A stretch of 64,000 nucleotides of DNA from Streptomyces sp. A3M-1-3 (GCF_024213665.1 NZ_JANAVP010000015.1:1-64000); one strand, 5' to 3'; positions 50,910-59,732 are shown, counted from the stretch's first letter. A program made the numbers and translations. Notes: generated by a model not told the origin, from the letters alone.

Positions 50910-51983
50910 ATGCGTGTACTTGTCACCGGAGGCGCCGGCTTCATCGGCTCGCACATCGTGACGGCTCTCGCCGCCCGCGGCCACGAGCCGGTCGTACTCG
51001 ACGCCCTGCTGCCCTCGGCCCACCCGTCGGCCCCACCGCCGCCCGCCGCCGAGTGGATCCAGGCGGATGTACGGGACCGGCCGGCCCTGTCCCGCGCGCT
51101 GCTCGGCGTGGACGCGGTCTGCCATCAGGCTGCGATGGTCGGCCTCGGCAAGGACTTCGCCGACGCGCCGGCCTATGTGGAGTGCAACGACCTCGGGACG
51201 GCTGTGCTGCTCACGGCCATGGCGGAAGCCGGCGTGCGTGATCTGGTGCTGGCCGGGTCGATGGTCGTGTACGGGGAAGGACGGTACGACTGCCCTCGGG
51301 ACGGCACGGTCAGGCCGGGACCGCGGGCCGCGGAGGATCTCGACGCCGGGCGCTTCGAACCGCGGTGCCCGCGCTGCGGCGCGGAGCTGACGCCCGGAGA
51401 GGTGGGCGAGGACGCCCCGGCCGATCCGCGGAACGTGTACGCCGCCACCAAGGTCGCCCAGGAGCATCTGAGCGCGGCGTGGGCGCGGGCGACGGGCGGG
51501 CGGGCCGTGTCGCTGCGCTACCACAATGTGTACGGGCCGGGGATGCCGCGCGACACGCCGTACGCGGGGGTGGCTTCCTTCTTCCGTTCGGCGCTCGCCC
51601 GCGGCGAGGCGCCAAGGGTGTTCGAGGACGGCGGCCAGCGGCGGGACTTCGTGCACGTACGGGACGTCGCCGCCGCCAACGCGGTCGCTCTGGAGGCCGT
51701 CGCGGGCCGGGAGCCGGGCGCGCTCACCCCACTCAACACCGGCAGTGGCGAGCCGCACACGGTCGGGGAGATGGCGTGGGCGCTGGCCCGGGCGCACGGC
51801 GGCCCCGACCCCGTGGTGACCGGCGAGTACCGGCTCGGGGACGTGCGGCACATCACGGCCTCCTCGCGGCGGCTGGCGGCCGAGCTGGGCTGGCGGGCCG
51901 AGACCGGTTTCGCCGCGGGGATGGCGGAGTTCGCGCGGAGCGGGCTGCGCGGGGCTGGGAGCGCCGATGTCCGAGTTCCGTAA
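50910..51983 (+). CDS. NAD-dependent epimerase/dehydratase
   Basis: The 357-residue extended SDR begins MRVLVTGGAGFIGSHIV with the TGGAGFIG motif. The catalytic region has AGSMVVYGEG with the active Ser, and the YxxxK pair in NVYAATKVAQEH. SLRYHNVYGPGM follows. An insertion with a CPRCGAEL motif (residues about 150-160) is unusual and could bind zinc. It is the first gene of a tight cluster with GT2, DUF2064 and methyltransferase genes, which suggests nucleotide-sugar modification for a glycan or glycolipid. Confidence 0.88.
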   Translation: MRVLVTGGAGFIGSHIVTALAARGHEPVVLDALLPSAHPSAPPPPAAEWIQADVRDRPALSRALLGVDAVCHQAAMVGLGKDFADAPAYVECNDLGTAVLLTAMAEAGVRDLVLAGSMVVYGEGRYDCPRDGTVRPGPRAAEDLDAGRFEPRCPRCGAELTPGEVGEDAPADPRNVYAATKVAQEHLSAAWARATGGRAVSLRYHNVYGPGMPRDTPYAGVASFFRSALARGEAPRVFEDGGQRRDFVHVRDVAAANAVALEAVAGREPGALTPLNTGSGEPHTVGEMAWALARAHGGPDPVVTGEYRLGDVRHITASSRRLAAELGWRAETGFAAGMAEFARSGLRGAGSADVRVP

Positions 51984-52749
51984 GAACTCCTCGCCCCGGA
52001 CGAGCGGCCGGGATTCGTACGGTGAAGACGTGAGCGAGCCGGCCGAACGGACCGAACCGACGGTGGACGTGGTGCTCCCGTGCCTGGACGAAGCCGCGGC
52101 CCTGCCCTGGGTCCTGAAGCGCATCCCGGAGGGCTGGCGGCCCATCGTGGTCGACAACGGCTCGTCCGACGGGTCCGCCGACGTCGCCCGCGGGCTCGGC
52201 GCCACCGTGGTGCACGAGCCGCGGCGCGGCTTCGGCGCCGCCTGCCATGCCGGACTGCTGGCGGCCCGGGCGGAGTTCGTCTGCTTCTGCGACTGCGACG
52301 CCTCGCTGGACCCCGGCCTGTTGCCCCTGCTCGTACGCGAAGTGGCGGGCGGCCGCGCCGACCTGATGCTGGGGAGGCGGCGTCCGCAGGGGCGCGGCTC
52401 CTGGCCGCTGCATGCCCGGGCGGGGAATCTGGCGCTGTCCGCGATGGTGCGCCGGCGTACCGGGCTTCGGCTGCGCGATCTGGGTCCGATGCGCGTCGCG
52501 CGGCGGGAGCCGCTGCTGGCTCTCGCGCTCACCGACCGGCGCAGCGGCTATCCGCTGCAGATGGTCGTACGCGCCGCCGATGCGGGCTGGCGGGTCCGCG
52601 AAGCGGATGTCCCGTACCGGCCCAGAACCGGGCGGTCGAAGGTCACCGGGACGTGGCGGGGCACCTGGCAGGCCGTGCACGACATGCGCGCGGTGCTGGC
52701 GCAGCCGCCGGTGGCCGTCCCGGCGCGCGGTGGGGCGGGCGCCCGGTGA
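51967..52749 (+). CDS. Family 2 glycosyltransferase
   Basis: The enzyme core starts VDVVLPCLDEAAALPWVLKR and contains VDNGSSDGSADVARGLGATV and FCDCDASLDPGLLPLL, the GT-A fold with its DxD-type motif. The C-terminus has YRPRTGRSKVTGTWRGTWQA, typical of the dolichol-phosphate-mannose synthase-like group. The ATG at 51967 overlaps the epimerase end and has GGGAG upstream. A GTG at 52030 is an alternative start. The product is likely a polyprenyl-phosphate sugar. It overlaps the next gene by GTGA. Confidence 0.87.
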   Translation: MSEFRKNSSPRTSGRDSYGEDVSEPAERTEPTVDVVLPCLDEAAALPWVLKRIPEGWRPIVVDNGSSDGSADVARGLGATVVHEPRRGFGAACHAGLLAARAEFVCFCDCDASLDPGLLPLLVREVAGGRADLMLGRRRPQGRGSWPLHARAGNLALSAMVRRRTGLRLRDLGPMRVARREPLLALALTDRRSGYPLQMVVRAADAGWRVREADVPYRPRTGRSKVTGTWRGTWQAVHDMRAVLAQPPVAVPARGGAGAR

Positions 52750-53378
52750 CCACGCTGCTCGTCATCGCCAAGGAGCCGGTGCCCGGCCGGGTGAAGACCC
52801 GGCTCACCCCGCCGTACTCGCCCGTGGAGGCGGCCCGGCTGGCCGAGGCCGCGCTCGCTGACAGCCTCGCGGCGGTCGCGGCGGCGCCGGTCCAGCGGCG
52901 CGTGCTGGTCCTGGAGGGCGAGCCGGGCAGCTGGCTGCCGCCCGGTATCGAGGTGGTGGCGCAGGGCTCCGGCACGCTGGACGAGCGGCTGGCCGCGGCC
53001 TTCGGGCTGTGTTCCGGGCCGGCCCTGCTGATCGGCATGGATACTCCGCAGGTCACTCCGGAGATCCTTGCTCCCGCGCTGGCCGCGGACGCGTGGTGGG
53101 GCTGCGACGCGTGGTTCGGACCTGCCGCCGACGGCGGGTTCTGGGCTCTCGGCCTCGCGGAGCCGGACCCGGAACTGCTGCGCGGGGTGCCGATGTCCGT
53201 ACCGGAGACCGGTGAGGTACAGCGGCAGCGGCTCACCGGCGCCGGGCTGGCCGTGCGCGACCTGCGGGTGCTGCGCGATGTCGACACGGCGGCCGACGCG
53301 CGGCTGGTGGCGGCCGAGGCGCCGCACAGCCGGTTCGCCGCGACGCTGGCCGCGCTGGAGCGGGCGGGGGGCAGGTGA
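52746..53378 (+). CDS. DUF2064/TIGR04282-type glycosyltransferase-like protein
   Basis: The 210-residue protein starts MTTLLVIAKEPVPGRVKTRL, the signature of the family that contains CofC-like and arsenosugar-type nucleotidyl/glycosyl transferases. It also has IGMDTPQVTPEILAPAL and GPAADGGFWALGLAEP. It is commonly encoded beside a GT2 gene, as here, and probably acts in the same pathway. It has GTGA overlaps at both ends. The exact reaction is unknown. Confidence 0.85.
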   Translation: MTTLLVIAKEPVPGRVKTRLTPPYSPVEAARLAEAALADSLAAVAAAPVQRRVLVLEGEPGSWLPPGIEVVAQGSGTLDERLAAAFGLCSGPALLIGMDTPQVTPEILAPALAADAWWGCDAWFGPAADGGFWALGLAEPDPELLRGVPMSVPETGEVQRQRLTGAGLAVRDLRVLRDVDTAADARLVAAEAPHSRFAATLAALERAGGR

Positions 53379-54055
53379 CCGCCGACGGGGCGCTGCGCGC
53401 GGGCGGAGCCGCGGCGTGGCAGGCCGATCCGTACACGTACGCGCTGCGCACCGGCCGGGGCCCGCTGTTCCTGCGCCGCCACGACGGCCGGCTGCTGCCC
53501 CTGGAGGTCGAGCGGTGGTGTGCGGCGGCCGACTCCGCCGACCTGACCGTGCTGAAGCGGTGCCGGGGTGCCGTGCTCGACATCGGCTGCGGTCCGGGGC
53601 GGCTCGTCACAGCGCTCGCGGAGCTGGCCAGGCCGGTCCTGGGGATAGACGTGAGCCCGGTCGCGGTGGCCCGCACCGTGCGGTCGGGCGGCAGTGCGCT
53701 GTGCCGCTCGGTCTTCGATCCCCTCCCCCGTGAGGGCAGTTGGGACACCGCGCTGCTCATCGACGGCAACATCGGGATCGGCGGCGATCCCCCGGCGCTG
53801 CTCGCCCGGCTCGGCCGCCTCGTCCGACGGGACGGCACCGTGCTGGCCGAAGCGGCCCCGCTCGACCTGGACGAACGCGTCCTGGTCCGCGTCGACGACG
53901 GCCGGGGCGCGCTCGGCTCGGTCTTCCCCTGGGCGCGCGTCGGCGCTCCGGCGCTGCGGCGGCACGCCGAGGCGGCAGGCTGGGCGCGGACGGAGCAGTG
54001 GTCCGTCGCGGGCCGCAGCTTCGTCGCGCTACGCCGGCCGGCGGGCTCGGGGTAG
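53375..54055 (+). CDS. SAM-dependent class I methyltransferase
   Basis: The 226-residue protein has the SAM motif VLDIGCGPGRLVTALAEL near residue 70, VLGIDVSPVAVA as motif II and DTALLIDGNIGIGGDPPALL as motif III. It is the last gene of the plus-strand group and its start overlaps the DUF2064 gene stop. The substrate is unknown, but a lipid or sugar intermediate of the cluster's pathway is likely. A convergent membrane gene follows after 65 bases. Confidence 0.87.
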   Translation: MTADGALRAGGAAAWQADPYTYALRTGRGPLFLRRHDGRLLPLEVERWCAAADSADLTVLKRCRGAVLDIGCGPGRLVTALAELARPVLGIDVSPVAVARTVRSGGSALCRSVFDPLPREGSWDTALLIDGNIGIGGDPPALLARLGRLVRRDGTVLAEAAPLDLDERVLVRVDDGRGALGSVFPWARVGAPALRRHAEAAGWARTEQWSVAGRSFVALRRPAGSG

Positions 54056-54120
54056 GTCCTGTCCGTCACGGAGCGGCTGAGGCCGCGGGCCCGCGGGGTC
54101 GACCGGGCAGGGTCCAAAGG

Positions 54121-54513
54121 CTACTTCTGCCGGCGCGGGCGGGACCGCAACCGTCGGGCCAGGGGCAGCGCGGCGGTGACCACGGCCACCGCGCCGAGTA
54201 CGAGCAGCCAGTTCTGTACGTAGTCGAGCGGCAGGGCGGAAGGGTTGGTGGGGGCGCCCGGCCGGAGCAGGACCGGCAGTGCGACAACGGTCAGGCAGCC
54301 GGCGACGACCAGCGCCGCACGCACCGCGCCGCGCGCCGGAACGCCGGCGAGCAGCAGTCCGGCGGCCAGCACAAGTGGGGCGATCACGCCGTCGTGCAGG
54401 ACGACCGCACCCGCCAGCCAGACGGCCACGTCGGCCAACTGGCCGCCGCCGGCGAGCAGCGCGGCACCGACGCCCATCAGGAGAACGCCCGTGGCGCCCA
54501 TGAACACCCGCAT
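54121..54513 (-). CDS. Small membrane protein (130 residues)
   Basis: The product (MRVFMGATGVLLMGVGAALL) has four hydrophobic helices and a basic C-terminus (LRSRPRRQK). Its start overlaps the stop of the molybdopterin oxidoreductase gene (TGATG), so it is translated with it. It may help anchor the enzyme or transfer electrons, but no heme or cofactor ligands are obvious. I do not recognise the family. Confidence 0.75.
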   Translation of the reverse strand: MRVFMGATGVLLMGVGAALLAGGGQLADVAVWLAGAVVLHDGVIAPLVLAAGLLLAGVPARGAVRAALVVAGCLTVVALPVLLRPGAPTNPSALPLDYVQNWLLVLGAVAVVTAALPLARRLRSRPRRQK

Positions 54514-55646
54514 CACAGGACCTCCATCCGGGTGACCCATTTGGTCTGCAGTACGCCCGGCCGGTTCGGCGCGATGATGCGGGCGGGGAAGCCGTGGTCG
54601 AGTGAGAGGACCTCGCCGTTGAGTCTCAGGGCGAGCAGGGTGAGGGGATCGCGGGCGTAGGTGCGGCCCATGTCCATGACCCGGTAGGCGCCCCGCCGTT
54701 CGAGCGAGACCACGCGCAGTCCGGCGCCCGGGCGGGCGCCCGCGCGGTCCAGCAGGTCCCGGACGCGTACGCCGGTCCACTGCGCGGACTTGCTCCAGCC
54801 CTCCACGCAGGCGATCGGCAGGGTCACCTCGTGCTGGGGCAGTGCCCGCAGTTCGTCGAGCGTCAGTGCGTACGGCGTGGGGCCGTACACGTTCAGCCGC
54901 CAGCCGGGTACGGACTCTGCGGTGACGCCCGCGGCGGCCGCCGTGCGGTTGACCGGCAGGCCCTGCGGGCCGTGGTCCGGATGCCGGGGCGCGAGCAGGT
55001 CGAACCGCTTCAGCGGGGTGAAGGACTGGCCGACCGTGGTGACCGTGACCGCCCCGACCGCCGCCGTGACGGCGAGCAGCAGGGAGCGCCGGTCGGGGCC
55101 GTCCTCGGCGGGCAGTTCCAGGGTCCCCGGCGACTTCCTGGTCCAATGCGCCCTGATCTGCGGGGCCTTGACGGCGATGTGCAGGAGCAGCGCACCGACC
55201 AGTAGCCAGGCCACGGCGAAGTGCACCGGCACGAAGGAGAACGGCCACGGGTACCACTGGACAGTGTTCAGGAGTCCGGAGAACAGCTGGAAGAGGGCCG
55301 CCGCGACCAGGACCGCCACCGACAGCCGTTCGAGAGCGTGCCGCACCGAGCGCACGGGAGGCCATACGAACAGCCGCGGGTACACCGTCCACAGCTTCGC
55401 CAGCAGCAGCGGGATCGCCGCGATTCCGCTCGCCACGTGGATGCCCTGGGTCAGCCGGTAACCCCACACCGGGCGGCTGGGCAGCTCCCCCGCGAGCCAG
55501 CCGGGGGGCCGCTGCAGATAGTGGCTGAGCACACCCGTCAGGAAGCACACCGCGACCGCCACGGCCAGCCGGCGGCCGATCGCCGTGGCCGTCCGGGCGT
55601 CGTGCAGCCGGCCGGAGAAGGACGGTGGGGCCAGTCGCAGCTTCAT
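54513..55646 (-). CDS. Membrane-bound molybdopterin-dependent oxidoreductase
   Basis: The 377-residue protein has an N-terminal membrane domain of about five helices with histidines placed like a cytochrome b561-type protein (LTQGIHVASGIAAIPLLLAK, VHFAVAWLLVGALLLHIAVK). A sulfite-oxidase-family molybdopterin domain follows, including LPIACVEGWSKSAQWTGVRV, where the Cys is the expected molybdenum ligand, and GFPARIIAPNRPGVLQTKWV. It likely reduces or oxidises a small substrate at the outer face, with electrons passing through heme. A start ATG at 55646 fits the first basic segment. The small membrane protein follows. Confidence 0.88.
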   Translation of the reverse strand: MKLRLAPPSFSGRLHDARTATAIGRRLAVAVAVCFLTGVLSHYLQRPPGWLAGELPSRPVWGYRLTQGIHVASGIAAIPLLLAKLWTVYPRLFVWPPVRSVRHALERLSVAVLVAAALFQLFSGLLNTVQWYPWPFSFVPVHFAVAWLLVGALLLHIAVKAPQIRAHWTRKSPGTLELPAEDGPDRRSLLLAVTAAVGAVTVTTVGQSFTPLKRFDLLAPRHPDHGPQGLPVNRTAAAAGVTAESVPGWRLNVYGPTPYALTLDELRALPQHEVTLPIACVEGWSKSAQWTGVRVRDLLDRAGARPGAGLRVVSLERRGAYRVMDMGRTYARDPLTLLALRLNGEVLSLDHGFPARIIAPNRPGVLQTKWVTRMEVL

Positions 55647-55760
55647 GTCTCCATCACACCCCCGCACAGGGCCCAGCCGGGGCGCCCGACACCTTACGAA
55701 ACGCGGACGCCGGGTGCGGGACACCGCCCGCCGGGCATCCCGGCTGCGACGCTGAGTCAC

Positions 55761-57158
55761 GTGATCAACCCGCGTACCGTCCGCACCGGCGTCCTGCTGG
55801 CCGCACTGGCCGTCGTCCTCACGCTGACCGTCCGCAAGGACGGCTTCCACGCCGATCCTGCGGGCCTGTCCTGGTGGTACGCGGCGAGCTGGCTGCTCTT
55901 CGGCGCCGCGGTGTGGTCCCTGCGGAAGGCGCCCGCGGGGCACATCGTGGCCCTGGTACTGGCCGGCGGTATCGCGGTGGCCGCCACTGGCCTGGCCGCT
56001 CCGCCGCGCACCAGCACCGATGCGTACCGCTACGCGTGGGACGGCCGGGTGCAGGCGGCCGGGATCTCGCCGTACGACCATGTGCCGGCCGACCAGGAGC
56101 TGGCCCGGCTGCGTGACAGCTGGCTCTTCCCCACCGGGGCGGCGTGCGCGGGGCCCGACCGGGCCCGTATCCCCGCCGACGGCGGGGAGGTGGTGGCTTG
56201 CACCCGTCTGAACCGGCCGCACGTGCACACCATTTACCCGCCCGTCGCCGAGGGGTACTTCCTGCTGGTCCACTCCCTCTCGCCGGACGGCGCACGCCAC
56301 AAGCCGCTGCAGACCGGCGGCGCCCTGCTCGCCCTCGGCACCACCGTCGCCCTGCTCGTGGTGCTGCGCCGCCGCGGCGAGGTGCGGTACGCCGCGTACT
56401 GGGCCTGGTGCCCGGCCGTCCCGGTGGAGGCGGTCAACAACGCGCACGCCGATGTGCTCGGTGTGCTGCTCGCCGTGGTCGCGCTGGGCGTGGTGAGCAT
56501 CCACCGGGTGGCCGGCGGGGCCGTGCTGGGTGCGGCGATCGGGACCAAGCTGCTGCCCGCCGTGGTGCTGCCGGGAGCGCTGTCGGGCGTGCGGCGGTTC
56601 AGGGACGCGGCGGCCGTGCTGCTGCCCGCCGCCGCGGTGCTCGCCGTCACGTATCTGCCGTATGTGCTCGTCTCGGACGGCTCGGTCCTCGGGTACCTCG
56701 GCGGCTATGTGGCGGAGGAGGGCTACGACGACACGTCCACCGCCAAGAACCGTTTCGCCCTGCTGCGCCTACTGCTGCCGGACGCGTGGGCCTACGCGGC
56801 CGCGGCCGTCGTCCTGCTGCTCGTCGTCGTCCACGTCCTGCGCCGCGGTGACCCCGAACGGCCGTGGAGCGGCGCCCTGCTGGTCACCGGGACGGCCTTC
56901 CTGCTGCTGACGCCGGGCTACTCCTGGTACGCCCTGCTGCTGGTGGCGCTGGTCGCGCTGGACGGCCGCTGGGAGTGGCTGGGCGTCGCCGTCGCCGGAG
57001 CGGCCAAGTACGTCACCGGCCGCGCCTTCGACGACGTGTACGAGGCGAACACCGTGGGGACCACGGCGTACGCCATCGCGGCGGCCGCGGTGCTCGTCGG
57101 GTGGGCGCTGCGGCGCGCCCGGTGGACCGCCGGGCCCGGGGCGCGCACCCTGGCCTGA
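55761..57158 (+). CDS. GT87-like polyprenyl-sugar mannosyltransferase-type membrane protein
   Basis: The 465-residue protein has ten or more membrane helices. An early extracytoplasmic loop has an acidic motif (APPRTSTDAYRYAWDGRVQA, then AGISPYDHVPADQEL) resembling the GT-C (GT87/PimE-like) transferases. A second conserved part is YPPVAEGYFLLVHSLSPD, and a late loop holds KNRFALLRLLLPDAW. Together with the GT2 enzyme 3 kb upstream it could build a glycolipid or glycan. The start is GTG. It is divergent from the Mo-oxidoreductase gene with 114 bases between. Confidence 0.8.
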   Translation: MINPRTVRTGVLLAALAVVLTLTVRKDGFHADPAGLSWWYAASWLLFGAAVWSLRKAPAGHIVALVLAGGIAVAATGLAAPPRTSTDAYRYAWDGRVQAAGISPYDHVPADQELARLRDSWLFPTGAACAGPDRARIPADGGEVVACTRLNRPHVHTIYPPVAEGYFLLVHSLSPDGARHKPLQTGGALLALGTTVALLVVLRRRGEVRYAAYWAWCPAVPVEAVNNAHADVLGVLLAVVALGVVSIHRVAGGAVLGAAIGTKLLPAVVLPGALSGVRRFRDAAAVLLPAAAVLAVTYLPYVLVSDGSVLGYLGGYVAEEGYDDTSTAKNRFALLRLLLPDAWAYAAAAVVLLLVVVHVLRRGDPERPWSGALLVTGTAFLLLTPGYSWYALLLVALVALDGRWEWLGVAVAGAAKYVTGRAFDDVYEANTVGTTAYAIAAAAVLVGWALRRARWTAGPGARTLA

Positions 57159-57188
57159 CGCACTCCCGCCGACCAGAGGAGGCGCCCG

Positions 57189-57920
57189 ATGACCGCGCCG
57201 GACCGAACCGCCGATCCCTACCGCTACGAGGACCTGCGGGCCCTCTTCATCAACTGCACGCTGAAGCGCTCCCCGGAGACCAGCAACACCGCGGGGCTGA
57301 TGGACAAGAGCCGTGCCGTGATGGAGGCGAACGGCGTGACGACCGAGGTGGTCCGGGCCGTCGACCACGACATCGCGACCGGTGTGTGGCCGGACATGAC
57401 GGAGCACGGCTGGCGGTCCGACGCCTGGCCCGCGCTGTACGAGAAGGTCATGGCCGCCGACATCCTCGTGCTCGGCGGACCGATCTGGCTGGGCGACAAC
57501 AGCTCGGTCATGAAGCAGGTCGTCGAGCGGCTCTACGCATGCTCCAGCCTGCTCAACGACCGGGGCCAGTACGCCTATTACGGCCGGGTCGGCGGCGCTC
57601 TGATCACCGGGAACGAGGACGGCGTCAAGCACTGCGCCATGAACCTCCTCTACAGCCTCCAGCACTTGGGCTACACCGTGCCCCCGCAGGCGGACGCCGG
57701 CTGGATCGGGGAGGCGGGTCCGGGGCCGTCCTACCTCGATCCGGGCTCGGGAGGGCCGGAGAACGACTTCACCAACCGGAACACCACGTTCATGAGCTGG
57801 AATCTGATGCACCTGGCGGCGATGCTCAAGCGCGCCGGGGGCATCCCCGCGCACGGCAACCAGCGCTCGGAGTGGGACGCGGGCTGCCGCTTCGACTTCC
57901 CCAACCCCGAGCACCGATGA
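57189..57920 (+). CDS. NADPH-dependent FMN reductase/flavodoxin-like protein
   Basis: The 243-residue protein has the flavodoxin-like fold: LRALFINCTLKRSPETSNTA (phosphate loop), ADILVLGGPIWLGDNSSVMK and YYGRVGGALITGNEDGVKHC. Family members reduce flavins or quinones using NADPH. An acidic Gly/Pro stretch near residue 190 is unusual. Its stop overlaps the SRPBCC gene start (ATGA). It follows the GT87 gene by 30 bases and may share its transcript. Confidence 0.85.
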   Translation: MTAPDRTADPYRYEDLRALFINCTLKRSPETSNTAGLMDKSRAVMEANGVTTEVVRAVDHDIATGVWPDMTEHGWRSDAWPALYEKVMAADILVLGGPIWLGDNSSVMKQVVERLYACSSLLNDRGQYAYYGRVGGALITGNEDGVKHCAMNLLYSLQHLGYTVPPQADAGWIGEAGPGPSYLDPGSGGPENDFTNRNTTFMSWNLMHLAAMLKRAGGIPAHGNQRSEWDAGCRFDFPNPEHR

Positions 57921-58381
57921 CCCCCATGTCTGTCATCCGGATCGTCCGCCACACCCGGATGTCCCCAGACGAAGTCTGGCGGCGGCTCACCGACTGGGAG
58001 CGGCACGCCGGCCATGTGCCGCTGACCCGGACCGTCGTCCTGACGCCGCCGCCCACGCACGTGGGCACGCGGTTCACCGCCCGCACCGGACTCGGCCGGG
58101 CCGGTGTCGACGACCCGATGGAAGTCGTCCGGTGGGAGCCCCCCACCTCTGCACGTCCCGGCCGGTGCAGGCTGGAGAAGCGCGGCCGGGTGGTGCTGGG
58201 CTGGGTGGAGATCGAGGTGCGGCCCGCCGGAGCGGGAACCCGGATCCTGTGGCTGGAGGACCTCCGGGTCCGGGGGCTGCCCCGGATCCTCGATCCGCTG
58301 ACGGTGTCGGCGGGCAGGCTGCTCTTCGGACGGGCGCTCACCGGGCTGCTCGGGGAGAACCCGCGTGGCGCGCACCGATGA
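57917..58381 (+). CDS. SRPBCC-family protein
   Basis: The 154-residue protein matches a polyketide cyclase/SRPBCC fold: VIRIVRHTRMSPDEVWRRLT, HVPLTRTVVL, RVVLGWVEIEVRPAGAGTRI and the C-terminal helix AGRLLFGRALTGLL. Proteins of this type bind hydrophobic ligands. It is coupled to the flavodoxin-like gene by an ATGA overlap. No catalytic residues can be assigned. Confidence 0.8.
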   Translation: MTPMSVIRIVRHTRMSPDEVWRRLTDWERHAGHVPLTRTVVLTPPPTHVGTRFTARTGLGRAGVDDPMEVVRWEPPTSARPGRCRLEKRGRVVLGWVEIEVRPAGAGTRILWLEDLRVRGLPRILDPLTVSAGRLLFGRALTGLLGENPRGAHR

Positions 58382-58448
58382 GTTCCGGCGCGGCGTGGAG
58401 TCTGAACCGGTGAAGACAGGAAAGCCGACCCGAGAAGGAAGTCACGCC

Positions 58449-59069
58449 ATGGCAACGATCACTCTGACCACGTTCCTGTCGCTGGACGGCGTCATGCAGG
58501 CGCCCGGCGGCCCGGACGAGGACCGCAGCAACGGGTTCGAGCAGGGCGGCTGGCTGGTGCCGTACGCCGATGACGACATGGAGAGCTTCATGGCCGGCGT
58601 GTTCGACGCCGCCGACGGCTTCCTGCTGGGCCGCCGGACGTACGAGATCTTCGCCGCATTCTGGCCGAAGGTGACGGACGAGAACGACCCGATCGCCTCC
58701 CGGCTCAACACGCTGCCCAAGTACGTGGCCTCGACGACCCTCGACAAGGCGGAGTGGCACAACTCGACCGTGCTCTCCGGCAATGTCCCCGAGCAGGTGG
58801 CCGCCCTGAAGAAGGAGTTCGGCCGGGAGCTGCAGATCCATGGCAGCGGCACCTTGGCGCAGAGTCTGATGGCGCACGACCTGATCGACGAGTACCGCCT
58901 GCTGGTCTACCCGGTGGTGCTGGGCGACGGGAAGCGGCTGTTCGCGGACGGGGCGCTGCCCACGGCCCTTGAACTCGTGGACTCCCGGACGACCGGGAGC
59001 GGAGTCGCCATCCACACCTACCGGCCGAAGGGACGGCCGACGTATGGCACCTTCGAACTGCCCGAGTGA
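58449..59069 (+). CDS. Dihydrofolate-reductase-like (RibD C-terminal) protein
   Basis: The 206-residue protein has TLTTFLSLDGVMQAPGGPDE at the start, FLLGRRTYEIFAAFWPKV, IHGSGTLAQSLMAHDLIDEY and RLLVYPVVLGDGKRLF. This is the pattern of the RibD C-terminal domain/DHFR-like reductases that use NADPH. The substrate is unknown, and the protein is not the folate enzyme itself. The ATG at 58449 follows GAAGGAAG. A strong terminator follows the stop directly. Confidence 0.88.
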   Translation: MATITLTTFLSLDGVMQAPGGPDEDRSNGFEQGGWLVPYADDDMESFMAGVFDAADGFLLGRRTYEIFAAFWPKVTDENDPIASRLNTLPKYVASTTLDKAEWHNSTVLSGNVPEQVAALKKEFGRELQIHGSGTLAQSLMAHDLIDEYRLLVYPVVLGDGKRLFADGALPTALELVDSRTTGSGVAIHTYRPKGRPTYGTFELPE

Positions 59070-59109
59070 GTGCTCTGCCCCTCGCCCGGGCGGGCAAGGG
59101 GCAGAGCAC
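59070..59109. terminator. Terminator hairpin after the DHFR-like gene
   Basis: GTGCTCTGCCCCT and AGGGGCAGAGCAC form a perfect 13-bp stem with a 14-base loop, starting one base after the stop codon. It ends the plus-strand transcription of the cluster and sits at the edge of the lower-GC island. Confidence 0.85.
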
Positions 59110-59126
59110 CGCTGACGGGATGGCCG

Positions 59127-59207
<81 letters not shown>

Positions 59208-59394
59208 CGCAGATGTGCCTTGCCCGCTCGCCGATCACCCTGCGGCAATGTCTCCACCACCTGCCCGGCAGCCACATTCCCTGGGTGTTGCTCCGGGTTC
59301 TACTGCGTTGCTCTGGGTTCCATGGGGGTGATCATCTCCCAGAGATCTCCCGCAGTGTTGCCCACACTTCGCGGGCCCAGGGAGCACAATGAGC

Positions 59395-59429
59395 ACGAGC
59401 CCCCCTCCAGCTATCGGAGGGGGGCTCGT
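59395..59429. terminator. Strong hairpin terminator in the island boundary region
   Basis: ACGAGCCCCCCTCC and GGAGGGGGGCTCGT form a perfect 14-bp stem with a seven-base loop (AGCTATC). No gene lies immediately on either side. It could end transcription of a gene that has been lost, or insulate the island. Confidence 0.8.
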
Positions 59430-59529
59430 TCAGTGCCGGGGGTCCCGACGAGCGGGCCACTCAACTGGAGCCCCGGCACGCATGAGGGGTGTAGCTGCTA
59501 CTGCTCTCCTTGCCTAACGAGCGCAGTCA

Positions 59530-59568
59530 CGAACAGCAGTTCACCCGTTCGAGTGAACAGACGTTCGA
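59530..59568. promoter_or_regulatory. Two LexA/SOS-box-like sites
   Basis: CGAACAGCAGTTCA (59530-59543) and TGAACAGACGTTCGA (59554-59568) both match the actinobacterial LexA core GAAC-N4-GTTC; the second also has the flanking GA. They are 24 bases apart. A bridging repeat GTTCAC/GTGAAC lies between them. A pair of SOS boxes upstream of a phage-like regulator gene would make induction by DNA damage possible. Confidence 0.55.
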
Positions 59569-59726
59569 TTTTCTGCAAGGTACACCGGACCTTGCGGCAT
59601 ATGCCAGTAGGCCGCAGGGCTGGCGGCGGGCGGAGGAAACGACTCCCACACCTGCTCTACGGGGAGGAGTGGCCCGTCCGTCGCGGCAATCCATGATCAA
59701 TTAATGCCTCATTATTGCTGCTGACT

Positions 59727-59732
59727 TATGAT
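59727..59732 (+). promoter_or_regulatory. Candidate -10 element of the small XRE gene
   Basis: TATGAT lies 23 bases before the start codon in an AT-rich tract. No well-spaced -35 is apparent. Only a weak ribosome site precedes the gene, so the mRNA may have a short or structured leader. Confidence 0.35.

Noticed and set aside
54083..54096. Palindrome CCGCGGGCCCGCGG between convergent genes
   Set aside because: It is a short self-complementary GC block without a loop or U run and is expected by chance in this composition. It is not called as a terminator.
59437..59480. tRNA-like or att-like inverted repeat
   Set aside because: The TGCCGGGGG/GCCCCGGCA arms could start a cloverleaf, but no anticodon arm or GTTC-type T-loop at the right distance could be drawn. 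No second copy was found to make an att pair.
59510..59704. 64-codon plus-strand frame through the LexA-like boxes
   Set aside because: It lacks a ribosome site at its start, has poor codon bias and overlaps regulatory sequence.
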